A stretch of 64,000 nt of DNA from contig CANFHC010000001.1 in assembly GCA_947446575.1 (NCBI GenBank), positions 62,001 to 126,000 on the forward strand, read 5' to 3'. The notes beneath the pieces are model-generated. The model ran no database searches. It had not been told where the DNA came from and worked only from the letters and a program-made list of their open reading frames with translations. The position numbers were made by a program, and so were the translations under genes. Shown one piece after another: positions 52,691-61,936 of this stretch. The stretch comes from Bacteriovoracaceae bacterium (lineage in GTDB: Bacteria > Bdellovibrionota > Bacteriovoracia > Bacteriovoracales > Bacteriovoracaceae). How positions within the stretch are numbered: the stretch's first letter is position 1; each line of letters begins with the position of its first letter.

Positions 52691-55600
52691 AGAGACTCCC
52701 TTAACCAGCTGCCCGAGAACTCGCCACCAGATAAACCTAATAAATCGCGAACTACATCTAAAGGTCCATTCCACTCTTTGCTACCAATTTTACCCACAGT
52801 ATTTGAATATATTGTGTCGTTTAATATTTCTGAATGTTGTCTAAATCCATCCATAGAGCCGTAAACGTACAGATTGTTCTCGCCAATAAGTTGTTTGAAA
52901 TCTTTAAACTCCAACGAAGCAAGCAAATCATCTATAAGATTTACGTTACATGATGCTTTATCTTCATCATTGTCAGCCTTCTGGCATTTTTTCAAATCCC
53001 ATTTCAGCGCTCCTAGATCACCACACATTGCCGAATTGGCATTTTGATTATCTTCTGCATTACAAGCACGATCTTTTTTATAACGAGCTTCTATTACCTC
53101 AATATCTGAAAGCTTAATTGCATTCAAACGCTCGATACCTCTGTCATATAAATTGAGATGGTATCCGACTCTGAAAAGTCTTAATTTCTCAAAATCAATT
53201 TGATCAACATCAAATAGAGTTGCTTGAAATTTTTCATTTACTTTAAGCATCATCTTTTTTAATTTTTTAGGTGAAAGTGACCATCCTTGCTTAGTATCAG
53301 TGAGTGATAAGAACTTGTGATCAAATTTATTCTCAGCGTTTACTTGCGCTTCAAAACGAATATTTTGTGTATAAGATCGACCAAAGAAACTATCACCTGG
53401 ATTAGCCTGGCCTTCTTCAGTTAAAACAAAGTCACCTTTAGTCTGTTCTGCTAGATAATAGTTGGCCATCTGTTTTGAGAATGCTTCAACATTGACTCCT
53501 CTCATGAAATCTTTGTTCAAGCTGAAATATCGTCCGTTAATTCCATCTTTAGCGTCTAAGTTATAATATGTTTTTCCTTTTATCGACTTCATCTTCCAAA
53601 ATAATAAAGAGAAGCTTGTAGACCTATCGCGAAAATCAGCATCAAGCTTTACTGGAGTTACATTATTATTTAATGTTTCAAAATTTTTATTTTTCAAAAC
53701 ATTGTAAACACCTAAAGCATTTGAATATAAATTTGGGTTTTCATCAAGATCACTTGATAAATTAACCATGTAAGACTTTATATTGTATTTACCAACATCA
53801 TACTGTCCAGTGATTTTCAGAAGTGAAATATATTCATTTACTGAAAAACTTAAATTGATATCTTTAACAAATCCTAAGTCATCAAAGATTTGAAGAATCT
53901 TTGGGCTCTTTTTATAAATGTGAATTCTTTTAATAGTCGTCACACCTGCGCCCACACCAACACCAGCTCCAATTAAGCCAGCTGAAAAATTAAGCTTCAC
54001 TTCTGCCGACGGCATAAGACGATCTGTCATAATAAGTGATTCACCAGTATCTAAGTATTGATCAATTTCTTTTAAAAGCGCTGTGACTTGTTTTGCTTTT
54101 TCATCGTTAGATGCTGATGAGTTTTTTAATTCAGACAATGAGAAATAACGCTCTCGCAGTGATTTCTTTAAAAGATTTACAAACATATTTTTGTACGGTT
54201 CTTTTAAACTTTGTTTTAAATTTTTAACGGGTTTAACATGCGAGAAGGTTCTCACAAGAGCAACCGTTGCCTTCACACTTCCAGATAATCCATTTCCAAG
54301 TCCTTCTACTCCTAAATAAGCACCCAGATTTACACTAGCACCAAAGGTATCGGCAAGTTGAACTAAGTTATCTGTTCCTAAATAATTTCCTAGAACAATA
54401 TCGCGAGAAAAAATTAATTGTGCACTAGCGAGTGGACTACTCCAAGTTTCAACTCCAATAGGTTGAATTTCTCCAGTTTGAATAAAATGATTTAATCCAT
54501 CTTCAAATTGTTTTTGGAAAAATGAACTTCGAACTTTTTTGATATCATACCCTTCAAGGTAAGAATTAAATTTTGTCACTAAGTTATCAATCACATTACT
54601 TTGAAGTTTAGCATAAAGGAAAAATCTCAACTGCTCGAAAGGTGACTCTGCATCTCCATAAGCAAACCGGGAAGCAAAGCCTGGAAATTCTTTATCAATT
54701 ATTTTTCCATCTTTTACACTTTCTCCAATAGATATTTTTTGATTAAAGGCAATTCCTGCACTTTTTTCTTCAAAAAGTCTATTTAGTGAATTCCTTCTTG
54801 AAACAATTTTTTCTGTTAGAACGGCAGCAATGTCACTTGGAAAATAAGCGCCATCAACTATTTCTTTAATATCTGCGCGTGTAAGTTTATTAAGTTTACG
54901 AAGCATCCATTGCGCATCCTCCAGGGTTGTCGCGAAATCATTCCCCGTAAAATGCGAGAAGACCGCAGCGCGGTTATCGATTTTTCCATCAATCCAGCTA
55001 AACTTATTGATACTTTCATATAAGTCTGCCAATGAATAAGGAATTAAAAGTGAGCGCAGCGTTCTGCTATTTATTGTTTGTGTTGGAACACCCATGGCAA
55101 CGTTGTAAAAATCATTTTCAGACGGCTCTGTGATAGCAACATCTTGAATATCTACTGTTAGTTCCTTGGACTTTGTTACCCAACGAGCTGAGGCACCATC
55201 TGTGTTTTCGGGAATTGATTTTTTCAAAAACAATTCGCGATCTTCTACCGAATTAAAACGAATTGAAATATTTTTTAAGTATTTAATCGCTGGAATTTTA
55301 TATCCTAACTTTCTTAAAAGATTTTTTCTCAATAGTAATGTATGCAGCGTTTTATCTAAATGAATCGTAAAAATCTTAGAGCCATTTTCTGGAATAGCGT
55401 TAAAACGGTATAGGCCTGAATTTGAAGTTAAAGATCCTTCAAAGGAGAGAGTTTCGTTATTTCTGACTTCAATTGATTCTTGATCATTAACCGCACTTAT
55501 TTCTTGAGACCAAATTTCATTGGACTTTGGATCTAACAGAGACAAGTCCACATTTTCAAGTGTACTTAAATCCTGAGCTTCTCTAGAAGATACTACATTA

Positions 55601-55722
55601 TCCCTGTAGATAAGGTCATCACTGGCCATCCTAACCCCTTTTTGCAAAGGAACGAATGATTCTCCAGCTTGGGCCAATAAGGAAATAGAAAACAATAAAA
55701 TTGTTGTGATTAAAATCTTCAT
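52687..55722 (-). CDS. Large exported protein of unknown function (1011 aa)
   Basis: The protein has a signal peptide (MKILITTILLFSISLLAQAG) and no membrane segment near its end. It is mixed alpha/beta, with a Gly/Ala/Val-rich stretch around residues 560-600 (SAGLIGAGVGVGAGVTTIKR) that may insert into a membrane or form a barrel wall, and a C-terminal part with six cysteines. I recognise no family. Its TGA overlaps the ATG of the S8 protease gene, so both are made in a fixed ratio; it may be the protease's partner, substrate or exporter. A palindrome and a sigma-54-like element lie upstream. Confidence 0.8.
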   Translation of the reverse strand: MKILITTILLFSISLLAQAGESFVPLQKGVRMASDDLIYRDNVVSSREAQDLSTLENVDLSLLDPKSNEIWSQEISAVNDQESIEVRNNETLSFEGSLTSNSGLYRFNAIPENGSKIFTIHLDKTLHTLLLRKNLLRKLGYKIPAIKYLKNISIRFNSVEDRELFLKKSIPENTDGASARWVTKSKELTVDIQDVAITEPSENDFYNVAMGVPTQTINSRTLRSLLIPYSLADLYESINKFSWIDGKIDNRAAVFSHFTGNDFATTLEDAQWMLRKLNKLTRADIKEIVDGAYFPSDIAAVLTEKIVSRRNSLNRLFEEKSAGIAFNQKISIGESVKDGKIIDKEFPGFASRFAYGDAESPFEQLRFFLYAKLQSNVIDNLVTKFNSYLEGYDIKKVRSSFFQKQFEDGLNHFIQTGEIQPIGVETWSSPLASAQLIFSRDIVLGNYLGTDNLVQLADTFGASVNLGAYLGVEGLGNGLSGSVKATVALVRTFSHVKPVKNLKQSLKEPYKNMFVNLLKKSLRERYFSLSELKNSSASNDEKAKQVTALLKEIDQYLDTGESLIMTDRLMPSAEVKLNFSAGLIGAGVGVGAGVTTIKRIHIYKKSPKILQIFDDLGFVKDINLSFSVNEYISLLKITGQYDVGKYNIKSYMVNLSSDLDENPNLYSNALGVYNVLKNKNFETLNNNVTPVKLDADFRDRSTSFSLLFWKMKSIKGKTYYNLDAKDGINGRYFSLNKDFMRGVNVEAFSKQMANYYLAEQTKGDFVLTEEGQANPGDSFFGRSYTQNIRFEAQVNAENKFDHKFLSLTDTKQGWSLSPKKLKKMMLKVNEKFQATLFDVDQIDFEKLRLFRVGYHLNLYDRGIERLNAIKLSDIEVIEARYKKDRACNAEDNQNANSAMCGDLGALKWDLKKCQKADNDEDKASCNVNLIDDLLASLEFKDFKQLIGENNLYVYGSMDGFRQHSEILNDTIYSNTVGKIGSKEWNGPLDVVRDLLGLSGGEFSGSWLRESL

Positions 55723-55734
55723 AAGACCTAACTA

Positions 55735-55750
55735 TGCAAGAACAAATCCA
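55735..55750 (-). promoter_or_regulatory. Sigma-54-like element upstream of the 1011-aa gene
   Basis: On the minus strand TGGATTTGTTCTTGCA has the GG-N10-GC spacing with TGG and TTGCA exact. The predicted start of transcription is two bases before the ATG, as for the element before the metzincin gene. The middle part does not match CAC, so support is modest. Confidence 0.3.
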
Positions 55751-55790
55751 GTTTGGGCCCCTTATGAATCTCGATAAGTGGGAAAAGGAG

Positions 55791-55813
55791 AGGTGTCTAA
55801 AGTTTAGACACCT
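55791..55813 (-). promoter_or_regulatory. Palindromic operator candidate, copy 2 (or terminator)
   Basis: The arms AGGTGTCTAAA (55791-55801) and TTTAGACACCT (55803-55813) are perfect complements around one base. The core TGTCTAAAGTTTAGACA resembles copy 1 at 42402. It lies 72 bases upstream of the 1011-aa gene. As RNA it would form a hairpin just after the short interrupted frame, with CUCCUUUUC behind it, so a terminator role is possible too. Confidence 0.5.
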
Positions 55814-55815
55814 GC

Positions 55816-55920
55816 TTATTTTTTTGTTGTTTCTGGACGAAAATGCTTATTTTCATGATCCACTGATAGAACGTTTCAAGATAAAAGTAATATAACAAAT
55901 ACGCGAATTAGTTTTTTCAT
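55816..55920 (-). pseudogene. Short lipoprotein-like frame with TGA at the lipobox Cys
   Basis: Starting with ATG 55918-55920, six bases after the stop of the caspase-like gene, the frame reads MKKLIRVFVILLLS, then TGA (55876-55878), then NVLSVDHENKHFRPETTKK and TAA. The N-terminal part is a typical lipoprotein signal peptide, and the TGA is where the lipidated Cys of 'LLLSC' would be. TGC or TGT would give an intact 34-aa lipoprotein of the entericidin size. No ribosome binding site is clear, so expression would rely on coupling with the gene upstream. It may be a freshly broken gene or a recoded one. Confidence 0.4.
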
Positions 55921-55926
55921 TTTTTG

Positions 55927-57123
55927 CTATTTATTTAAATTAACAAATCCTTCTAGGTAAGCTTTATATTCTCTAGCGAGCGTTGTTGCTTTTCCTTCAA
56001 AATTATTTACCAGCGTACAAGTTCCTGGCTTATAAACTCCAGTTAATAGAACTTTGCTACACTTGATTTCCGCTTTGCACCCTTTAAAATCACATTCTAC
56101 TTGATTGCGAGAAAATGGATTGTAAGTTTGATCTTTAGTTAAGAGAGAGTTTTCAAGATTAGCTGCACACTCGCCTCTTAAATCATTTTTTGCACTTATT
56201 GGACAAAGAAAATCTTGGAGTAATTTTTTGTATTCAACTAAAGTCCCAGTCTTTTTTAAGTTTGTATTTCCAATGAAAGATAAGAGTGATTTTGCCATTA
56301 CTCTCTTGCAATCAACTTCTGAATTTTTTGTACAGAAAAATTTATAAAATGGCAGACCACCATCAGTATACTCTCCCCAAAATCCTGTATATGGATTGTT
56401 GTCTGGTTTCAATCTTAAACAGATTCCCGATTTACTACAGTCTAATGTTGTATCAAATGATTTTGAGTTTTGTTGCGCCCAATCTGTATTCGGAAAAAAT
56501 CCTTCTTCTGTTAAATAGAAATTTCCGTCATTGTTTAGTTTTTGAAAATTTGTAGAAGTCATTGCTCCGGCAACCGGAATTTCCCACATATCTGAAAGAA
56601 ATGGAGCTAAATTAAATCCACCATTACATCCATGGAGAAAAGCATATGCATCTTTTGTAAAATGCCCTTTAAGCGCGTCTAGACCTTTGGTATTTAATGT
56701 TAAGCGATGAGCTTTACCATCTAAGTGAATTCCATATTGAGCTGAGCTATGGCTAAAAATATCAATTGAATCTATTTTACTAAATTTAACTGCTTCATCA
56801 ATTAATGTTTTCCCATTGAATGTAGAGCGATCTTCATTTATTACTCCAAACCCCCAAGCTTTCAGGAGTGCTTTATCATCTATCTGAGGCTCATTTGCAG
56901 TGATTAAAACAATTTGTTCACTAGGATATTGTTGACTGTATTTAAGTGCTTTTCCGCGTGCAACTTCTTGGAACTGCGTCCCTAAATCATCACCTGCTCC
57001 AGCAACTAAAATTCTAGTTGGTGCATCGTAATTTACTTTGTCTGCATTGTAAGCAGTAACTAAATAGGCATTCGATTTGGCGGCCATAAACAAAAGCGCA
57101 AAAAATGAAATTATTTTCAACAT
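55927..57123 (-). CDS. Exported caspase-like (clan CD) protein
   Basis: The 398-aa protein has a signal peptide (MLKIISFFALLFMAAKSNA) and a segment that fits the His-Cys dyad of clan CD cysteine peptidases: IDIFSHSSAQYGIHLDG with His125, then AYAFLHGCNGGFNLAPFLS with Cys166. Their spacing of 40 residues, the hydrophobic strands before each, and the Gly after each agree with caspase/CHAT/gingipain-type folds. The C-terminal half has about 12 cysteines, presumably in disulphides. It lies in a run of exported proteins behind an S8 protease. Peptidase activity is inferred only from motifs. Confidence 0.6.
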   Translation of the reverse strand: MLKIISFFALLFMAAKSNAYLVTAYNADKVNYDAPTRILVAGAGDDLGTQFQEVARGKALKYSQQYPSEQIVLITANEPQIDDKALLKAWGFGVINEDRSTFNGKTLIDEAVKFSKIDSIDIFSHSSAQYGIHLDGKAHRLTLNTKGLDALKGHFTKDAYAFLHGCNGGFNLAPFLSDMWEIPVAGAMTSTNFQKLNNDGNFYLTEEGFFPNTDWAQQNSKSFDTTLDCSKSGICLRLKPDNNPYTGFWGEYTDGGLPFYKFFCTKNSEVDCKRVMAKSLLSFIGNTNLKKTGTLVEYKKLLQDFLCPISAKNDLRGECAANLENSLLTKDQTYNPFSRNQVECDFKGCKAEIKCSKVLLTGVYKPGTCTLVNNFEGKATTLAREYKAYLEGFVNLNK

Positions 57124-57216
57124 ATTTTCCCCAACAAGATAATCAATGCCCTAAAGATACTAATAATAAGTCACTCTTAGTAGTGTGTAGATATTTTTTA
57201 CAATACAAATTTTGAT

Positions 57217-57245
57217 AAAAAAGGAGCTGCATTTTAAGCAGCCCC
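57217..57245 (-). terminator. Terminator after the poly-Gly lipoprotein gene
   Basis: GGAGCTGC (57223-57230) pairs with GCAGCCCC (57238-57245), with one G-U pair, and six T follow on the minus strand. It lies 31 bases past the stop. Confidence 0.8.
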
Positions 57246-57275
57246 CTCGGTTTTTCGAACTAAATTATCTATATC

Positions 57276-58136
<861 letters not shown>

Positions 58137-58344
58137 ATTTTCCCTCGCCTTTTTTTGTCGAATTTAATTCGACTATTATTTGTTGTTTAACTAATACCTA
58201 AGATTTTTAATTGACCAATTGACTCAGACTTAAATGTTTTTACAATTCCTGCAAGAAATTTAGTCACCTTTTAACCCTATATTGTTTAAAGCTGGCCTCA
58301 AGATATGCCGTTAAACCACAGAGTACCAATTATAGGAATGGCCC

Positions 58345-61300
58345 ATGAAAACTTTACTTGGCATATTTTTAATTCTTTCCTTTTCCCAACAATCATTTGC
58401 TGGCGAGTTGGATTCTATTGCATTACTAACTCCTATTTCATATGAACAAAAAACATCTGCGACTCAAACTTTTACTTCTAAAGTCAAAGTTGGAATTGGA
58501 GATTTGATAAAAACCGATGTTACAGCTGAAGTTAAAAAGAAAGTTGAGCCTTACCGACAAGATCTGGCGGCTTATTTTAGTAAACCAGGCGAGCTTGATA
58601 CATTTGTTAGCAAAGTTGCATCGGAAGGAAAAAATGCAACTGTAGGCAATGATCTAACAGATGCAAAGTTAATTAAATTTTACGAGTATCTTGGAAATAA
58701 TTTAATTGGTGGTTTTGCTGATAAAATTTTAAAAACAGAGGGAGTTACTGACCCTGCAAGAAGATTATTATGGGTTAATAAAATGTTAGCTCCTTTTGAT
58801 CATTGCATCTCAATTGCTCAAAATTCCCAATACGACGCAAGTCGCTGCCTAGATGCCTTAACTTCGAGCTTAGTGCCTAGTGCCGGAGTCGGTATTGTTT
58901 ATGAATTAAGCCGTTCCAATCTAGATGCTTCATTATCAGCAGCTGAAAGACCATCATTTAAAAAAGAGCAAACAGACCTCTATAAAGAATGCATGAGAAA
59001 AGCCAGTGGCGAAGCAAGCGATGTTAAAAAATGTGCAATCGTTGCTATGCGTGCGGGAGTGCTAAAGGTTAGTAGTAAAGCTTTAGCAAAAACAGTTACT
59101 GAATCCACTTCTTCCCCCGCTGTTGCTCAAAAAATCAAAACGGCAGTTTTACCTGGGTTAAATACTTGTGTTCAAAATGTTGGAGCAGACACAGCTTCCT
59201 CTACTCCGCTAAATAAGCAATTCATGAATTGTATCGATGGTCTCGTTAAATCAACAGGAGCATTAGTTGTTCAAGATAAACTGGCCAATACGCCTGCAGT
59301 AAAAACTAATTTTTCAAAAGTTGAAATTACAAAATTGATAGCAGACAAAGTTCAAAGTTTTAGTGATTGTGTTGCTGAACAAAAACAAAATGACATAAGA
59401 AAAGATGGAATGTTAGACACAAGTAAGTGTGAAAATAGCATAACCAATGATGTTACATATAAAGTTGTTGTAAAAACCCTTGCTCAAACTGCAAAGGAAT
59501 CATTTCCCAAAGATGAAAAAAATATCAGCGATGTCTCAAACGAAGGAAAACGTCTTCTCGATTTATGTTGGAACAATGACCAAAATGGAAAAGAACGCGA
59601 AGCTTGTTTAAGAAAAACCATTTTGTCTTTTTCTCAATCACTTGGAGCCATTAAATTAGATAAAGCCATTCCCGATGATTTAAAAGATAAAAGTGATTTG
59701 GTTAAGACATCTATTAAAGATCTCACAAGTTGTTTAGAAAAAGAACTTCCAGCGAATATTTCTGAGGCTACAAATTTGAGTGCATCAACATCACTTTGTT
59801 CGAATAAACTTACTAAAAGCGTAGCTCTTGAAGTTGCTCGTGAAACAATTCGTCTAAAAGCACTGGAAAACAAACTTACTCCTGAAGCCACAGAAGAAAT
59901 GGTGAGGAGTTATGTTGATCAAAAATTTATGACTTGTTTAGGTACTAGTCCATCAGACGCTAAACTTGATAGTTGCTCTGGTGATTTAAAAAAGAACGCT
60001 TCGTTAGTATTGGCCGCTAGTCAAATCAGAGTGAATGCTGCTGGAAAAGTGACTCCTGCCGCCACCGACGCGCTGATTGATAATTTAGTTAATAAAAAAT
60101 TCAAAGACTGTCTTGGAGCTAATCCATCTGATAAAGTGCTAGATTCTTGCATTGGTGATTTAACTAAGGCTGCTACTAAATCAATCGTGCTCTCATATGA
60201 AAAAAGCCAAATTAAAGATCAGTTAAATGCTGATTTTACCCCAGACAGTATTAAACCGGTCGAAGATGCATTTACGGCTTGTGTGGACAAATCTTATGGG
60301 CCAAAAGAAGTTTCTAAGGCCCTAGATGAATGTACAAAACAATTTGCTTTAGGTTTTGCAAAAACGTTAGGTGAATTAAAAATAACAACATTGATGAAAT
60401 CAGTCTTAGGTTTAAAAAATTACAATGACCAACAAAAAAGCATTGATGATATGCTCGCTAAATACAATGCTTGCTTGGATGATTTAAAACAATATGGATT
60501 GGAAGATGGATTATTAGATAAACTTTCGACCTGTACAAGTTCATTGGAACGCCGAGGAATTAACTTCGTTTCTAACACCGTTAACACATGGATGAGTTCA
60601 GAAGAAAAAGATGCTGCAACTGCCATGGTGAAGCAGGAGTTCGCACACTTTCTTCCATGTATGAGTGCTCTTCTTCCTGCTTCACCTTACGATCCAAAAA
60701 TGGAACAAAATATTGATTCTGTTTTAAAGCCAGTAGCAATGCTACTATCTCAATATATAGAGTACTCTCCTGAAAATGCTAAGCGCAGTTTAGATGAAAT
60801 TATTAAAAAGCTCTCTACTGATTTAAAAGATGTTGCAACAAACCCTGCCTCTAAAAAAGAGTTAATTGATTTGCTTTATAAAAATGGAGCCCTTGATCAA
60901 TTTATTAAATCAATGGTCCGTGGGCAAGTTAAGGATGCATTAGAACAAACCTCTGAAGCAGATCTTCCAAAAGATCTTCGTGACATTTTAATGAAAAAAG
61001 AAAATTTTGATAAAATTTTTGCGACTCCTGAAGGATTGGCCATCAAAGACATGGTTATGGAAAAAATTCTAAAGCCCGTTTTAATGGAACAAGCAAGTAT
61101 GAGCTCGCCACTAATGACCGCGGGGACAGAATTAGTAAAAGATAAAGTTATAAAACTATTAGTTAATGCACCTACTTTTGGTGAGCAGATAATTAAATCG
61201 GGTATCCAGAAAAAAATAAATGAGACGGATATGTTCACTAAGTTCTTTGCAAAAATTCTTTATGGAAACAAATCCTTGAACTGGGGAGAAGTGGGAAAGA

Positions 61301-61449
61301 CTTCTGAAGGTGTTGCCGCCGAAAACTACATTAAAGAGAATTATGTTCTTCCATTGTTTAAAGGACAAAAGTTTACAAAAGATGAAGAGAAAAAAATAAT
61401 GGCCGAAGCTGAAAGATTAGTTAAATCAGCTGTAAAAAATTACGAGTAA
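58345..61449 (+). CDS. Exported helical repeat protein with cysteine pairs (1034 aa)
   Basis: After a signal peptide (MKTLLGIFLILSFSQQSFAG) comes an all-helical protein with about ten repeats of 70-100 residues. Each carries two Cys 12-21 residues apart in the pattern 'F..C(12-21)C...l'. The best copies read FMTCLGTSPSDAKLDSC and FKDCLGANPSDKVLDSC. Each pair probably forms a disulphide holding two helices together, giving a rigid solenoid outside the cytoplasm. The last 250 residues lack the Cys pairs. I recognise no family. A receiver-like gene follows six bases later. Confidence 0.8.
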   Translation: MKTLLGIFLILSFSQQSFAGELDSIALLTPISYEQKTSATQTFTSKVKVGIGDLIKTDVTAEVKKKVEPYRQDLAAYFSKPGELDTFVSKVASEGKNATVGNDLTDAKLIKFYEYLGNNLIGGFADKILKTEGVTDPARRLLWVNKMLAPFDHCISIAQNSQYDASRCLDALTSSLVPSAGVGIVYELSRSNLDASLSAAERPSFKKEQTDLYKECMRKASGEASDVKKCAIVAMRAGVLKVSSKALAKTVTESTSSPAVAQKIKTAVLPGLNTCVQNVGADTASSTPLNKQFMNCIDGLVKSTGALVVQDKLANTPAVKTNFSKVEITKLIADKVQSFSDCVAEQKQNDIRKDGMLDTSKCENSITNDVTYKVVVKTLAQTAKESFPKDEKNISDVSNEGKRLLDLCWNNDQNGKEREACLRKTILSFSQSLGAIKLDKAIPDDLKDKSDLVKTSIKDLTSCLEKELPANISEATNLSASTSLCSNKLTKSVALEVARETIRLKALENKLTPEATEEMVRSYVDQKFMTCLGTSPSDAKLDSCSGDLKKNASLVLAASQIRVNAAGKVTPAATDALIDNLVNKKFKDCLGANPSDKVLDSCIGDLTKAATKSIVLSYEKSQIKDQLNADFTPDSIKPVEDAFTACVDKSYGPKEVSKALDECTKQFALGFAKTLGELKITTLMKSVLGLKNYNDQQKSIDDMLAKYNACLDDLKQYGLEDGLLDKLSTCTSSLERRGINFVSNTVNTWMSSEEKDAATAMVKQEFAHFLPCMSALLPASPYDPKMEQNIDSVLKPVAMLLSQYIEYSPENAKRSLDEIIKKLSTDLKDVATNPASKKELIDLLYKNGALDQFIKSMVRGQVKDALEQTSEADLPKDLRDILMKKENFDKIFATPEGLAIKDMVMEKILKPVLMEQASMSSPLMTAGTELVKDKVIKLLVNAPTFGEQIIKSGIQKKINETDMFTKFFAKILYGNKSLNWGEVGKTSEGVAAENYIKENYVLPLFKGQKFTKDEEKKIMAEAERLVKSAVKNYE

Positions 61450-61455
61450 CGATAC

Positions 61456-61857
61456 ATGCATGCCTATAAAGAAAACGATTTTAAGATTATTATAGTCGAT
61501 GAAAACACACCGTTTCGAAACACACTCGCAACGCGCTTGAGGCTCTTGGGCTTTCAAGTGGAATTTGCGACCGGAGGATTTCATTTGCTGCATGTTCTTG
61601 AAAAAACTTGGAAGTATAATCTCATAATCGTTCATGAGGATATGGAAGATATGCCAGGCGAAGAAATAATTTCCCTTGTGAGAATTCACAAAACCAAGGC
61701 TGAACTGCCCATTTTATTTATTTCAACATCCGATATTGAAAAAGAAATTTGCGAGATAATTGTTCAAGGAGCTAACGAATATATAGTGAAGACATCCAAT
61801 TACCAAACTATCGTTGATCGGGCACAAAAATACTTCACTCTTTTGAAAAATTCTTAG
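61456..61857 (+). CDS. Stand-alone receiver-like protein lacking the phospho-acceptor Asp
   Basis: The 133-aa protein has the CheY-like fold pattern: acidic pair Asp15-Glu16 (IIIVDENTPF), the third strand YNLIIVHEDMEDMPGEE, Ser/Thr in LFISTSD and Lys112 (NEYIVKTSN). At the phosphorylation position it has His60, aligned to Asp57 of CheY. It therefore cannot be phosphorylated in the usual way, and may bind partners constitutively. It follows the Cys-repeat protein gene by six bases but is cytoplasmic. There is no output domain. Confidence 0.75.
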   Translation: MHAYKENDFKIIIVDENTPFRNTLATRLRLLGFQVEFATGGFHLLHVLEKTWKYNLIIVHEDMEDMPGEEIISLVRIHKTKAELPILFISTSDIEKEICEIIVQGANEYIVKTSNYQTIVDRAQKYFTLLKNS

Positions 61858-61936
61858 CACTGCATATCGACGAACATACACTTTTTCCTTATGATTCAGA
61901 CTTAATTTGAGAAACACCAACGAAAGGAATATGCGT

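Noticed and set aside
58295-58325. TGGC...GC sequence before the Cys-repeat gene as sigma-54 promoter
   Set aside because: The gap between GG and GC is 11 rather than 10 bases, and the rest does not match.
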